Of a stretch of 64,000 nt of DNA, positions 12,691-28,000 are shown piece by piece (the stretch's first letter is position 1; every line of letters starts with the position of its first letter). The notes beneath the pieces are model-generated. The model was not told the origin of the DNA. It ran no database searches and saw only the letters and a list, made by a program, of their open reading frames with translations. Both the position numbers and the translations under genes were made by a program. Origin of the DNA: Apostichopus japonicus (Eukaryota > Echinodermata > Holothuroidea > Aspidochirotida > Stichopodidae); the NCBI RefSeq assembly GCF_037975245.1, contig NC_092562.1:18057521-18121520 (forward strand), in the 5' to 3' direction.

Positions 12691-15600
12691 CTACATTAAT
12701 TCAAAATAACTGTGTTCAAAGGAAGGACCCCGCACCAAATATCGATAGATTCAGTAAGGAATCAACCCGTCAAATATGGGTCTGTTTTATATCCTGTATT
12801 TACCGAACTCGTAGATCTGTTTGAATCATGTGTATTGGATGTATTGAATATATTCATATAGTAGTATTAACGTCTTTTTTTTTCTGTAACACACGTAATC
12901 TCAATTGGAATATATAATCGTAAGTGTACGAGCGGATTATGTGGACCGTCCACATAATCTTATACACATTTCATTGTATCGTTTATTGATTATAAACCAA
13001 AATTAGGGTTTAAAATTTATCAACTACATTAATTCAAAACAACTGTGTTCAAAGGAAGGACCCAGCACCAAATATCTACAGATTCAGTAAGGAATCAACC
13101 CGTCAAATATGGGTCTGTTTTATATCCTGTATTTACCGAACTCGTAGATCTAATTAAATCATGTGTACTGAATGTATTGAATATATTCATATAGTAGTAT
13201 TAACGTCTTTTTTTTTTCTCTAACACACGTAATCTCAATTGGAATATATAATCATAAGTGTACGAGCGGATTATGTGGACCGTCCACATAATCTTATACA
13301 CATTTCATTGTATTGTTTATTGATTATAAACCAAACTTAGGGCTTAAAATTTATCAACTACATTAATTCAAAATAACCGTGTTCAAAGGAAGGACCCCAC
13401 ACCAAATATCGATAGATTCAGTAAGGAATCAACCCGTCAAATACGGGTCTGTTTTATATCCTGTATTTACCGAACTCGTAGATCTGTTTGAATCATGTGT
13501 ATTGAATGTATTGAATATATTCATATAGTAGTATTAACGTCTTTTTTTTTTCTGTAACACACGTAATCTCAATTGGAATATATAATCGTAAGTGTACGAG
13601 CGGATTATGTGGACCGTCCACATAATCTTATACACATTTCATTGTATTGTTTATTGATTATAAACCAAAATTAGGGCTTAAAATTTATCAACTACATTAG
13701 TTCAAAATAACTGTGTTCAAAGGAAGGACCCCGCACCAAATATCGATAGATTCAGTAAGGAATCAACCCGTCAAATATGGGTCTGTTTTATATCCTGTAT
13801 TTACCGAACTCGTAGATCTAATTAAATCATGTGTACTGAATGTATTGAATATATTCATATAGTAGTATTAACGTCTTTTTTTTCTGTAACACACGTAATC
13901 TCAATTGGAAAATATAATCATAAGTGTACGAGCGGATTATGTGGACCGTCCACATAATCTTATACACATTTCATTGTATTGTTTATTGATTATAAACCAA
14001 AATTATGGTTTAAAATTTATCAACTACATTAATTCAAAACAACTGTGTTCAAAGGAAGGACCCAGCACCAAATATCTACAGATTCAGTAAGGAATCAACC
14101 CGTCAAATATGGGTCTGTTTTATATCCTGTATTTACCGAACTCGTAGATCTAATTAAATCATGTGTACTGAATGTATTAAATATATTCATATAGTAGTAT
14201 TAACGTCTTTTTTTCCCTCTAACACACGTAATCTCAATTGGAATATATAATCATAAGTGTACGAGCGGATTATGTGGACCGTCCACATAATCTTATACAC
14301 ATTTCATTGTATTGTTTATTGATTATAAACCAAAATTAGGGCTTAAAATTTATCAACTACATTAGTTCAAAATAACTGTGTTCAAAGGAAGGACCCCGCA
14401 CCAAATATCGATAGATTCAGTAAGGAATCAACCCGTCAAATATGGGTCTGTTTTATATCCAGTATTTACCGAACTCGTAGATCTGTTTGAATCATGTGTA
14501 TTGAATGTATTGAATATATTCATATAGTAGTATTAACGTCTTTTTTTCTGTAACACACGTAATCTCAATTGGAATATATAATCGTAAGTGTACGAGCGGA
14601 TTATGTGGACCGTCCACATAATCTTATACACATTTCATTGTATTGTTTATTGATTATAAACCAAAATTAGGGCTTAAAATTTATCAACTACATTAATTCA
14701 AAATAACTGTGTTCAAAGGAAGGACCCCGCACCAAATATCGATAGATTCAGTAAGGAATCAACCCGTCAAATACGGGTCTGTTTTATATCCTGTATTTAC
14801 CGAACTCGTAGATCCAATTAAATCATGTGTACTGAATGTATTGAATATATTCATATAGTAGTATTAACGTCTTTTTTTTTTCTCTAACACACGTAATCTC
14901 AATTGGAAAATATAATCATAAGTGTACGAGCGGTTTATGTGGACCGTCCACATAATCTTATACACATTTCATTGTATTGTTTATTGATTATAAACCAAAC
15001 TTAGGGCTTAAAATTTATCAACTACATTAATTCAAAATAACTGTGTTCAAAGGAAGGACCCCGCACCAAATATCGATAGATTCAGTAAGGAATCAACCCG
15101 TCAAATATGGGTCTGTTTTATATCCTGTATTTACCGAACTCGTAGATCTGTTTGAATCATGTGTATTGAATGTATTGAATATATTCATATAGTAGTATTA
15201 ACGCCTTTTTTTTCTGTAACACACGTAATCTCAATTGGAATATATAATCGTAAGTGTACGAGCGGATTATGTGGACCGTCCACATAATCGTATACACATT
15301 TCATTGTATTGTTTATTGATTATAAACCAAAATTAGGGCTTAAAATTTATCAACTACATTAATTCAAAATAACTGTGTTCAAAGGAAGGACCCCGCACGA
15401 AATATCGATAGATTCAGTAAGGAATCAACCCGTCAAATATGGGTCTGTTTTATATCCTGTATTTACCGAACTCGTAGATCTGTTTGAATCATGTGTATTG
15501 AATGTATTGAATATATTCATATAGTAGTATTAACGTCTTTTTTTCTGTAACACACGTAATCTCAATTGGAATATATAATCGTAAGTGTACGAGCGGATTA

Positions 15601-18600
15601 TGTGGACCGTCCACATAATCTTATACACATTTCATTGTATTGTTTATTGATTATAAACCAAAATTAGGGCTTAAAATTTATCAACTACATTAGTTCAAAA
15701 TAACTGTGTTCAAAGGAAGGACCCCGCACCAAATATCGATAGATTCAGTAAGGAATCAACCCGTCAAATATGGGTCTGTTTTATATCCAGTATTTACCGA
15801 ACTCGTAGATCTGTTTGAATCATGTGTATTGAATGTATTGAATATATTCATATAGTAGTATTAACGTCTTTTTTTTTCTGTAACACACGTAATCTCAATT
15901 GGAATATATAATCATAAGTGTACGAGCGGATTATGTGGACCGTCCACATAATCTTATACACATTTCATTGTATTGTTTATTGATTATAAACCAAAATTAG
16001 GGCTTAAAATTTATCAACTACATTAGTTCAAAATAACTGTGTTCAAAGGAAGGACCCCGCACCAAATATCGATAGATTCAGTAAGGAATCAACCCGTCAA
16101 ATATGGGTCTGTTTTATATCCAGTATTTACCGAACTCGTAGATCTGTTTGAATCATGTGTATTGAATGTATTGAATATATTCATATAGTAGTATTAACGT
16201 CTTTTTTTCTGTAACACACGTAATCTCAATTGGAATATATAATCGTAAGTGTACGAGCGGATTATGTGGACCGTCCACATAATCTTATACACATTTCATT
16301 GTATTGTTTATTGATTATAAACCAAAATTAGGGCTTAAAATTTATCAACTACATTAATTCAAAATAACTGTGTTCAAAGGAAGGACCCCGCACCAAATAT
16401 CGATAGATTCAGTAAGGAATCAACCCGTCAAATACGGGTCTGTTTTATATCCTGTATTTACCGAACTCGTAGATCTAATTAAATCATGTGTACTGAATGT
16501 ATTGAATATATTCATATAGTAGTATTAACGCCTTTTTTTTCTGTAACACACGTAATCTCAATTGGAATATATAATCGTAAGTGTACGAGCGGATTATGTG
16601 GACCGTCCACATAATCGTATACACATTTCATTGTATTGTTTATTGATTATAAACCAAAATTAGGGCTTAAAATTTATCAACTACATTAATTCAAAATAAC
16701 TGTGTTCAAAGGAAGGACCCCGCACGAAATATCGATAGATTCAGTAAGGAATCAACCCGTCAAATATGGGTCTGTTTTATATCCTGTATTTACCGAACTC
16801 GTAGATCTGTTTGAATCATGTGTATTGAATGTATTGAATATATTCATATAGTAGTATTAACGTCTTTTTTTCTGTAACACACGTAATCTCAATTGGAATA
16901 TATAATCGTAAGTGTACGAGCGGATTATGTGGACCGTCCACATAATCTTATACACATTTCATTGTATTGTTTATTGATTATAAACCAAAATTAGGGCTTA
17001 AAATTTATCAACTACATTAGTTCAAAATAACTGTGTTCAAAGGAAGGACCCCGCACCAAATATCGATAGATTCAGTAAGGAATCAACCCGTCAAATATGG
17101 GTCTGTTTTATATCCAGTATTTACCGAACTCGTAGATCTGTTTGAATCATGTGTATTGAATGTATTGAATATATTCATATAGTAGTATTAACGTCTTTTT
17201 TTTTCTGTAACACACGTAATCTCAATTGGAATATATAATCATAAGTGTACGAGCGGATTATGTGGACCGTCCACATAATCGTATACACATTTCATTGTAT
17301 TGTTTATTGATTATAAACCAAAATTAGGGCTTAAAATTTATCAACTACATTAATTCAAAATAACTGTGTTCAAAGGAAGGACCCCGCACCAAATATCGAT
17401 AGATTCAGTAAGGAATCAACCCGTCAAATATGGGTCTGTTTTATATCCAGTATTTACCGAACTCGTAGATCTGTTTGAATCATGTGTATTGAATGTATTG
17501 AATATATTCATATAGTAGTATTAACGTCTTTTTTTTTCTGTAACACACGTAATCTCAATTGGAATATATAATCATAAGTGTACGAGCGGATTATGTGGAC
17601 CGTCCACATAATCTTATACACATTTCATTGTATTGTTTATTGATTATAAACCAAAATTAGGGTTTAAAATATATCAACTACACTAATTCAAAACAACTGT
17701 GTTCAAAGGAAGGACCCCGCACCAAATATCGATAGATTCAGTAAGGAATCAACCCGTCAAATATGGGTCTGTTTTATATCCTGTATTTACCGAACTCGTA
17801 GATCTGTTTGAATCATGTGTATTGGATGTATTGAATATATTCATATAGTAGTATTAACGTCTTTTTTTTTTCTGTAACACACGTAATCTCAATTGGAATA
17901 TATAATCGTAAGTGTACGAGCGGATTATGTGGACCGTCCACATAATCTTATACACATTTCATTGTATTGTTTATTGATTATAAACCAAAATTAGGGTTTA
18001 AAATTTATCAACTACATTAATTCAAAATAACTGTGTTCAAAGGAAGGACCCCGCACCAAATATCGATAGATTCAGTAAGGAATCAACCCGTCAAATATGG
18101 GTCTGTTTTATATCCTGTATTTACCGAACTCGTAGATCTGTTTGAATCATGTGTATTGGATGTATTGAATATATTCATATAGTAGTATTAACGTCTTTTT
18201 TTTTCTGTAACACACGTAATCTCAATTGGAATATATAATCGTAAGTGTACGAGCGGATTATGTGGACCGTCCACATAATCTTATACACATTTCATTGTAT
18301 TGTTTATTGATTATAAACCAAAATTAGGGCTTAAAATTCATCAACTACATTAATTCAAAATAACTGTGTTCAAAGGAAGGACCCCGCACCAAATATCGAT
18401 ATATTCAGTAAGGAATCAACCCGTCAAATATGGGTCTGTTTTATATCCAGTATTTACCGAACTCGTAGATCTGTTGGAATCATGTGTATTGGATGTATTG
18501 AATATATTCATATAGTAGTATTAACGTCTTTTTTTTCTGTAACATACGTTATCTCAATTGGAATATATAATCGTAAGTGTACGAGCGGATTATGTGGACC

Positions 18601-18933
18601 GTCCACATAATCTTATACACATTTCATTGTATTGTTTATTGATTATAAACCAAAATTAGGGCTTAAAATTTATCAACTACATTAATTCAAAATAACTGTG
18701 TTCAAAGGAAGGACCCCGCACCAAATATCGATATATTCAGTAAGGAATCAACCCGTCAAATATGGGTCTGTTTTATATCTAGTATTTACCGAACTCGTAG
18801 ATCTGTTGGAATCATGTGTATTGGATGTATTGAATATATTCATATAGTAGTATTAACGTTTTTTTTTTTCTGTAACATACGTTATCTCAATTGGAATATA
18901 TAATCGTAAGTGTACGAGCGGATTATGTGGACC
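12691..18933. repeat. Simple monomeric ~333-bp satellite array (~19 copies)
   Basis: Head-to-tail monomers lack the diverged 1.8-kb segment. Pairs and triplets of diagnostic variants recur, for example ATAATCGTATACAC near 15287, 16613 and 17277, and the ATTGGATGTATTG variant near 12835, 17822, 18155 and 18488. This points to local segmental duplication of several monomers at a time. The array stops at the gap immediately after the first half of a palindrome. Confidence 0.9.
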
Positions 18934-19033
18934 NNNNNNNNNNNNNNNNNNNNNNNNNNNNNNNNNNNNNNNNNNNNNNNNNNNNNNNNNNNNNNNNNNN
19001 NNNNNNNNNNNNNNNNNNNNNNNNNNNNNNNNN
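18934..19033. other. Assembly gap, 100 N
   Basis: Exactly 100 undetermined bases separate two unrelated tandem arrays. A round 100 is the usual placeholder for a gap of unknown length, so neither the junction of the arrays nor their true distance is known. Confidence 0.98.
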
Positions 19034-22000
19034 GTTAATCCACCTAATATCTCAGTCCAAACAGTGGCGCGATGGCTTGGCGCACTGTACGAGCTGATGA
19101 TCGAGACTCTCTTTTGCATCCCTGGTTCGAACCCCGGGTGATGACGTCTTTTGCCGATCTTTTACAGCAAGTGCCTACACGGGGAGCTGTAAGTATTAGT
19201 TAATCCACCTAATATCTCAGTCCAAACAGTGGCGCGATGGCTTGGCGCACTGTACGAGCTGATGATCGAGACTCTCTTTTGCATCCCTGGTTCGAACCCC
19301 GGGTGATGACGTCTTTTGCCGATCTTTTACAGCAAGTGCCTACACGGGGAGCTGTAAGTATTAGTTAATCCACCTAATATCTCAGTCCAAACAGTGGCGC
19401 GATGGCTTGGCGCACTGTACGAGCTGATGATCGAGACTCTCTTTTGCATCCCTGGTTCGAACCCCGGGTGATGACGTCTTTTGCCGATCTTTTACAGCAA
19501 GTGCCTACACGGGGAGCTGTAAGTATTAGTTAATCCACCTAATATCTCAGTCCAAACAGTGGCGCGATGGCTTGGCGCACTGTACGAGCTGATGATCGAG
19601 ACTCTCTTTTGCATCCCTGGTTCGAACCCCGGGTGATGACGTCTTTTGCCGATCTTTTACAGCAAGTGCCTACACGGGGAGCTGTAAGTATTAGTTAATC
19701 CACCTAATATCTCAGTCCAAACAGTGGCGCGATGGCTTGGCGCACTGTACGAGCTGATGATCGAGACTCTCTTTTGCATCCCTGGTTCGAACCCCGGGTG
19801 ATGACGTCTTTTGCCGATCTTTTACAGCAAGTGCCTACACGGGGAGCTGTAAGTATTAGTTAATCCACCTAATATCTCAGTCCAAACAGTGGCGCGATGG
19901 CTTGGCGCACTGTACGAGCTGATGATCGAGACTCTCTTTTGCATCCCTGGTTCGAACCCCGGGTGATGACGTCTTTTGCCGATCTTTTACAGCAAGTGCC
20001 TACACGGGGAGCTGTAAGTATTAGTTAATCCACCTAATATCTCAGTCCAAACAGTGGCGCGATGGCTTGGCGCACTGTACGAGCTGATGATCGAGACTCT
20101 CTTTTGCATCCCTGGTTCGAACCCCGGGTGATGACGTCTTTTGCCGATCTTTTACAGCAAGTGCCTACACGGGGAGCTGTAAGTATTAGTTAATCCACCT
20201 AATATCTCAGTCCAAACAGTGGCGCGATGGCTTGGCGCACTGTACGAGCTGATGATCGAGACTCTCTTTTGCATCCCTGGTTCGAACCCCGGGTGATGAC
20301 GTCTTTTGCCGATCTTTTACAGCAAGTGCCTACACGGGGAGCTGTAAGTATTAGTTAATCCACCTAATATCTCAGTCCAAACAGTGGCGCGATGGCTTGG
20401 CGCACTGTACGAGCTGATGATCGAGACTCTCTTTTGCATCCCTGGTTCGAACCCCGGGTGATGACGTCTTTTGCCGATCTTTTACAGCAAGTGCCTACAC
20501 GGGGAGCTGTAAGTATTAGTTAATCCACCTAATATCTCAGTCCAAACAGTGGCGCGATGGCTTGGCGCACTGTACGAGCTGATGATCGAGACTCTCTTTT
20601 GCATCCCTGGTTCGAACCCCGGGTGATGACGTCTTTTGCCGATCTTTTACAGCAAGTGCCTACACGGGGAGCTGTAAGTATTAGTTAATCCACCTAATAT
20701 CTCAGTCCAAACAGTGGCGCGATGGCTTGGCGCACTGTACGAGCTGATGATCGAGACTCTCTTTTGCATCCCTGGTTCGAACCCCGGGTGATGACGTCTT
20801 TTGCCGATCTTTTACAGCAAGTGCCTACACGGGGAGCTGTAAGTATTAGTTAATCCACCTAATATCTCAGTCCAAACAGTGGCGCGATGGCTTGGCGCAC
20901 TGTACGAGCTGATGATCGAGACTCTCTTTTGCATCCCTGGTTCGAACCCCGGGTGATGACGTCTTTTGCCGATCTTTTACAGCAAGTGCCTACACGGGGA
21001 GCTGTAAGTATTAGTTAATCCACCTAATATCTCAGTCCAAACAGTGGCGCGATGGCTTGGCGCACTGTACGAGCTGATGATCGAGACTCTCTTTTGCATC
21101 CCTGGTTCGAACCCCGGGTGATGACGTCTTTTGCCGATCTTTTACAGCAAGTGCCTACACGGGGAGCTGTAAGTATTAGTTAATCCACCTAATATCTCAG
21201 TCCAAACAGTGGCGCGATGGCTTGGCGCACTGTACGAGCTGATGATCGAGACTCTCTTTTGCATCCCTGGTTCGAACCCCGGGTGATGACGTCTTTTGCC
21301 GATCTTTTACAGCAAGTGCCTACACGGGGAGCTGTAAGTATTAGTTAATCCACCTAATATCTCAGTCCAAACAGTGGCGCGATGGCTTGGCGCACTGTAC
21401 GAGCTGATGATCGAGACTCTCTTTTGCATCCCTGGTTCGAACCCCGGGTGATGACGTCTTTTGCCGATCTTTTACAGCAAGTGCCTACACGGGGAGCTGT
21501 AAGTATTAGTTAATCCACCTAATATCTCAGTCCAAACAGTGGCGCGATGGCTTGGCGCACTGTACGAGCTGATGATCGAGACTCTCTTTTGCATCCCTGG
21601 TTCGAACCCCGGGTGATGACGTCTTTTGCCGATCTTTTACAGCAAGTGCCTACACGGGGAGCTGTAAGTATTAGTTAATCCACCTAATATCTCAGTCCAA
21701 ACAGTGGCGCGATGGCTTGGCGCACTGTACGAGCTGATGATCGAGACTCTCTTTTGCATCCCTGGTTCGAACCCCGGGTGATGACGTCTTTTGCCGATCT
21801 TTTACAGCAAGTGCCTACACGGGGAGCTGTAAGTATTAGTTAATCCACCTAATATCTCAGTCCAAACAGTGGCGCGATGGCTTGGCGCACTGTACGAGCT
21901 GATGATCGAGACTCTCTTTTGCATCCCTGGTTCGAACCCCGGGTGATGACGTCTTTTGCCGATCTTTTACAGCAAGTGCCTACACGGGGAGCTGTAAGTA

Positions 22001-25000
22001 TTAGTTAATCCACCTAATATCTCAGTCCAAACAGTGGCGCGATGGCTTGGCGCACTGTACGAGCTGATGATCGAGACTCTCTTTTGCATCCCTGGTTCGA
22101 ACCCCGGGTGATGACGTCTTTTGCCGATCTTTTACAGCAAGTGCCTACACGGGGAGCTGTAAGTATTAGTTAATCCACCTAATATCTCAGTCCAAACAGT
22201 GGCGCGATGGCTTGGCGCACTGTACGAGCTGATGATCGAGACTCTCTTTTGCATCCCTGGTTCGAACCCCGGGTGATGACGTCTTTTGCCGATCTTTTAC
22301 AGCAAGTGCCTACACGGGGAGCTGTAAGTATTAGTTAATCCACCTAATATCTCAGTCCAAACAGTGGCGCGATGGCTTGGCGCACTGTACGAGCTGATGA
22401 TCGAGACTCTCTTTTGCATCCCTGGTTCGAACCCCGGGTGATGACGTCTTTTGCCGATCTTTTACAGCAAGTGCCTACACGGGGAGCTGTAAGTATTAGT
22501 TAATCCACCTAATATCTCAGTCCAAACAGTGGCGCGATGGCTTGGCGCACTGTACGAGCTGATGATCGAGACTCTCTTTTGCATCCCTGGTTCGAACCCC
22601 GGGTGATGACGTCTTTTGCCGATCTTTTACAGCAAGTGCCTACACGGGGAGCTGTAAGTATTAGTTAATCCACCTAATATCTCAGTCCAAACAGTGGCGC
22701 GATGGCTTGGCGCACTGTACGAGCTGATGATCGAGACTCTCTTTTGCATCCCTGGTTCGAACCCCGGGTGATGACGTCTTTTGCCGATCTTTTACAGCAA
22801 GTGCCTACACGGGGAGCTGTAAGTATTAGTTAATCCACCTAATATCTCAGTCCAAACAGTGGCGCGATGGCTTGGCGCACTGTACGAGCTGATGATCGAG
22901 ACTCTCTTTTGCATCCCTGGTTCGAACCCCGGGTGATGACGTCTTTTGCCGATCTTTTACAGCAAGTGCCTACACGGGGAGCTGTAAGTATTAGTTAATC
23001 CACCTAATATCTCAGTCCAAACAGTGGCGCGATGGCTTGGCGCACTGTACGAGCTGATGATCGAGACTCTCTTTTGCATCCCTGGTTCGAACCCCGGGTG
23101 ATGACGTCTTTTGCCGATCTTTTACAGCAAGTGCCTACACGGGGAGCTGTAAGTATTAGTTAATCCACCTAATATCTCAGTCCAAACAGTGGCGCGATGG
23201 CTTGGCGCACTGTACGAGCTGATGATCGAGACTCTCTTTTGCATCCCTGGTTCGAACCCCGGGTGATGACGTCTTTTGCCGATCTTTTACAGCAAGTGCC
23301 TACACGGGGAGCTGTAAGTATTAGTTAATCCACCTAATATCTCAGTCCAAACAGTGGCGCGATGGCTTGGCGCACTGTACGAGCTGATGATCGAGACTCT
23401 CTTTTGCATCCCTGGTTCGAACCCCGGGTGATGACGTCTTTTGCCGATCTTTTACAGCAAGTGCCTACACGGGGAGCTGTAAGTATTAGTTAATCCACCT
23501 AATATCTCAGTCCAAACAGTGGCGCGATGGCTTGGCGCACTGTACGAGCTGATGATCGAGACTCTCTTTTGCATCCCTGGTTCGAACCCCGGGTGATGAC
23601 GTCTTTTGCCGATCTTTTACAGCAAGTGCCTACACGGGGAGCTGTAAGTATTAGTTAATCCACCTAATATCTCAGTCCAAACAGTGGCGCGATGGCTTGG
23701 CGCACTGTACGAGCTGATGATCGAGACTCTCTTTTGCATCCCTGGTTCGAACCCCGGGTGATGACGTCTTTTGCCGATCTTTTACAGCAAGTGCCTACAC
23801 GGGGAGCTGTAAGTATTAGTTAATCCACCTAATATCTCAGTCCAAACAGTGGCGCGATGGCTTGGCGCACTGTACGAGCTGATGATCGAGACTCTCTTTT
23901 GCATCCCTGGTTCGAACCCCGGGTGATGACGTCTTTTGCCGATCTTTTACAGCAAGTGCCTACACGGGGAGCTGTAAGTATTAGTTAATCCACCTAATAT
24001 CTCAGTCCAAACAGTGGCGCGATGGCTTGGCGCACTGTACGAGCTGATGATCGAGACTCTCTTTTGCATCCCTGGTTCGAACCCCGGGTGATGACGTCTT
24101 TTGCCGATCTTTTACAGCAAGTGCCTACACGGGGAGCTGTAAGTATTAGTTAATCCACCTAATATCTCAGTCCAAACAGTGGCGCGATGGCTTGGCGCAC
24201 TGTACGAGCTGATGATCGAGACTCTCTTTTGCATCCCTGGTTCGAACCCCGGGTGATGACGTCTTTTGCCGATCTTTTACAGCAAGTGCCTACACGGGGA
24301 GCTGTAAGTATTAGTTAATCCACCTAACATCTCAGTCCAAACAGTGGCGCGATGGCTTGGCGCACTGTACGAGCTGATGATCGAGACTCTCTTTTGCATC
24401 CCTGGTTCGAACCCCGGGTGATGACGTCTTTTGCCGATCTTTTACAGCAAGTGCCTACACGGGGAGCTGTAAGTATTAGTTAATCCACCTAATATCTCAG
24501 TCCAAACAGTGGCGCGATGGCTTGGCGCACTGTACGAGCTGATGATCGAGACTCTCTTTTGCATCCCTGGTTCGAACCCCGGGTGATGACGTCTTTTGCC
24601 GATCTTTTACAGCAAGTGCCTACACGGGGAGCTGTAAGTATTAGTTAATCCACCTAATATCTCAGTCCAAACAGTGGCGCGATGGCTTGGCGCACTGTAC
24701 GAGCTGATGATCGAGACTCTCTTTTGCATCCCTGGTTCGAACCCCGGGTGATGACGTCTTTTGCCGATCTTTTACAGCAAGTGCCTACACGGGGAGCTGT
24801 AAGTATTAGTTAATCCACCTAATATCTCAGTCCAAACAGTGGCGCGATGGCTTGGCGCACTGTACGAGCTGATGATCGAGACTCTCTTTTGCATCCCTGG
24901 TTCGAACCCCGGGTGATGACGTCTTTTGCCGATCTTTTACAGCAAGTGCCTACACGGGGAGCTGTAAGTATTAGTTAATCCACCTAATATCTCAGTCCAA

Positions 25001-28000
25001 ACAGTGGCGCGATGGCTTGGCGCACTGTACGAGCTGATGATCGAGACTCTCTTTTGCATCCCTGGTTCGAACCCCGGGTGATGACGTCTTTTGCCGATCT
25101 TTTACAGCAAGTGCCTACACGGGGAGCTGTAAGTATTAGTTAATCCACCTAATATCTCAGTCCAAACAGTGGCGCGATGGCTTGGCGCACTGTACGAGCT
25201 GATGATCGAGACTCTCTTTTGCATCCCTGGTTCGAACCCCGGGTGATGACGTCTTTTGCCGATCTTTTACAGCAAGTGCCTACACGGGGAGCTGTAAGTA
25301 TTAGTTAATCCACCTAATATCTCAGTCCAAACAGTGGCGCGATGGCTTGGCGCACTGTACGAGCTGATGATCGAGACTCTCTTTTGCATCCCTGGTTCGA
25401 ACCCCGGGTGATGACGTCTTTTGCCGATCTTTTACAGCAAGTGCCTACACGGGGAGCTGTAAGTATTAGTTAATCCACCTAATATCTCAGTCCAAACAGT
25501 GGCGCGATGGCTTGGCGCACTGTACGAGCTGATGATCGAGACTCTCTTTTGCATCCCTGGTTCGAACCCCGGGTGATGACGTCTTTTGCCGATCTTTTAC
25601 AGCAAGTGCCTACACGGGGAGCTGTAAGTATTAGTTAATCCACCTAATATCTCAGTCCAAACAGTGGCGCGATGGCTTGGCGCACTGTACGAGCTGATGA
25701 TCGAGACTCTCTTTTGCATCCCTGGTTCGAACCCCGGGTGATGACGTCTTTTGCCGATCTTTTACAGCAAGTGCCTACACGGGGAGCTGTAAGTATTAGT
25801 TAATCCACCTAATATCTCAGTCCAAACAGTGGCGCGATGGCTTGGCGCACTGTACGAGCTGATGATCGAGACTCTCTTTTGCATCCCTGGTTCGAACCCC
25901 GGGTGATGACGTCTTTTGCCGATCTTTTACAGCAAGTGCCTACACGGGGAGCTGTAAGTATTAGTTAATCCACCTAATATCTCAGTCCAAACAGTGGCGC
26001 GATGGCTTGGCGCACTGTACGAGCTGATGATCGAGACTCTCTTTTGCATCCCTGGTTCGAACCCCGGGTGATGACGTCTTTTGCCGATCTTTTACAGCAA
26101 GTGCCTACACGGGGAGCTGTAAGTATTAGTTAATCCACCTAATATCTCAGTCCAAACAGTGGCGCGATGGCTTGGCGCACTGTACGAGCTGATGATCGAG
26201 ACTCTCTTTTGCATCCCTGGTTCGAACCCCGGGTGATGACGTCTTTTGCCGATCTTTTACAGCAAGTGCCTACACGGGGAGCTGTAAGTATTAGTTAATC
26301 CACCTAATATCTCAGTCCAAACAGTGGCGCGATGGCTTGGCGCACTGTACGAGCTGATGATCGAGACTCTCTTTTGCATCCCTGGTTCGAACCCCGGGTG
26401 ATGACGTCTTTTGCCGATCTTTTACAGCAAGTGCCTACACGGGGAGCTGTAAGTATTAGTTAATCCACCTAATATCTCAGTCCAAACAGTGGCGCGATGG
26501 CTTGGCGCACTGTACGAGCTGATGATCGAGACTCTCTTTTGCATCCCTGGTTCGAACCCCGGGTGATGACGTCTTTTGCCGATCTTTTACAGCAAGTGCC
26601 TACACGGGGAGCTGTAAGTATTAGTTAATCCACCTAATATCTCAGTCCAAACAGTGGCGCGATGGCTTGGCGCACTGTACGAGCTGATGATCGAGACTCT
26701 CTTTTGCATCCCTGGTTCGAACCCCGGGTGATGACGTCTTTTGCCGATCTTTTACAGCAAGTGCCTACACGGGGAGCTGTAAGTATTAGTTAATCCACCT
26801 AATATCTCAGTCCAAACAGTGGCGCGATGGCTTGGCGCACTGTACGAGCTGATGATCGAGACTCTCTTTTGCATCCCTGGTTCGAACCCCGGGTGATGAC
26901 GTCTTTTGCCGATCTTTTACAGCAAGTGCCTACACGGGGAGCTGTAAGTATTAGTTAATCCACCTAATATCTCAGTCCAAACAGTGGCGCGATGGCTTGG
27001 CGCACTGTACGAGCTGATGATCGAGACTCTCTTTTGCATCCCTGGTTCGAACCCCGGGTGATGACGTCTTTTGCCGATCTTTTACAGCAAGTGCCTACAC
27101 GGGGAGCTGTAAGTATTAGTTAATCCACCTAATATCTCAGTCCAAACAGTGGCGCGATGGCTTGGCGCACTGTACGAGCTGATGATCGAGACTCTCTTTT
27201 GCATCCCTGGTTCGAACCCCGGGTGATGACGTCTTTTGCCGATCTTTTACAGCAAGTGCCTACACGGGGAGCTGTAAGTATTAGTTAATCCACCTAATAT
27301 CTCAGTCCAAACAGTGGCGCGATGGCTTGGCGCACTGTACGAGCTGATGATCGAGACTCTCTTTTGCATCCCTGGTTCGAACCCCGGGTGATGACGTCTT
27401 TTGCCGATCTTTTACAGCAAGTGCCTACACGGGGAGCTGTAAGTATTAGTTAATCCACCTAACATCTCAGTCCAAACAGTGGCGCGATGGCTTGGCGCAC
27501 TGTACGAGCTGATGATCGAGACTCTCTTTTGCATCCCTGGTTCGAACCCCGGGTGATGACGTCTTTTGCCGATCTTTTACAGCAAGTGCCTACACGGGGA
27601 GCTGTAAGTATTAGTTAATCCACCTAATATCTCAGTCCAAACAGTGGCGCGATGGCTTGGCGCACTGTACGAGCTGATGATCGAGACTCTCTTTTGCATC
27701 CCTGGTTCGAACCCCGGGTGATGACGTCTTTTGCCGATCTTTTACAGCAAGTGCCTACACGGGGAGCTGTAAGTATTAGTTAATCCACCTAATATCTCAG
27801 TCCAAACAGTGGCGCGATGGCTTGGCGCACTGTACGAGCTGATGATCGAGACTCTCTTTTGCATCCCTGGTTCGAACCCCGGGTGATGACGTCTTTTGCC
27901 GATCTTTTACAGCAAGTGCCTACACGGGGAGCTGTAAGTATTAGTTAATCCACCTAATATCTCAGTCCAAACAGTGGCGCGATGGCTTGGCGCACTGTAC

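Larger units (their letters stand above)
1090..18933. repeat. AT-rich satellite array, ~333-bp monomer family
   Basis: The sequence is a head-to-tail array whose monomers share landmarks: AACCCGTCAAATATGGGTCT, ACTCGTAGATCT, a T-run of 7-12, AATCTCAATTGGAATATATA, a 25-bp palindrome and CAAAGGAAGGACCC. In the right part, successive AACCCGTC landmarks at 12764, 13097, 13431, 13765, 14097 and 14430 give a period of 332-334 bp. The left part is organised into ~3.17-kb higher-order units that also include ~1.8 kb of more diverged sequence. Short frames of 60-96 codons recur with the repeat period but do not look like genes. The array runs directly into the assembly gap, so its right end is unknown. 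Confidence 0.95.

Noticed and set aside
2262-14090. Recurrent 60-96-codon frames in the satellite
   Set aside because: They recur with the repeat period, carry no domain and change with monomer indels; they are by-products of the satellite.
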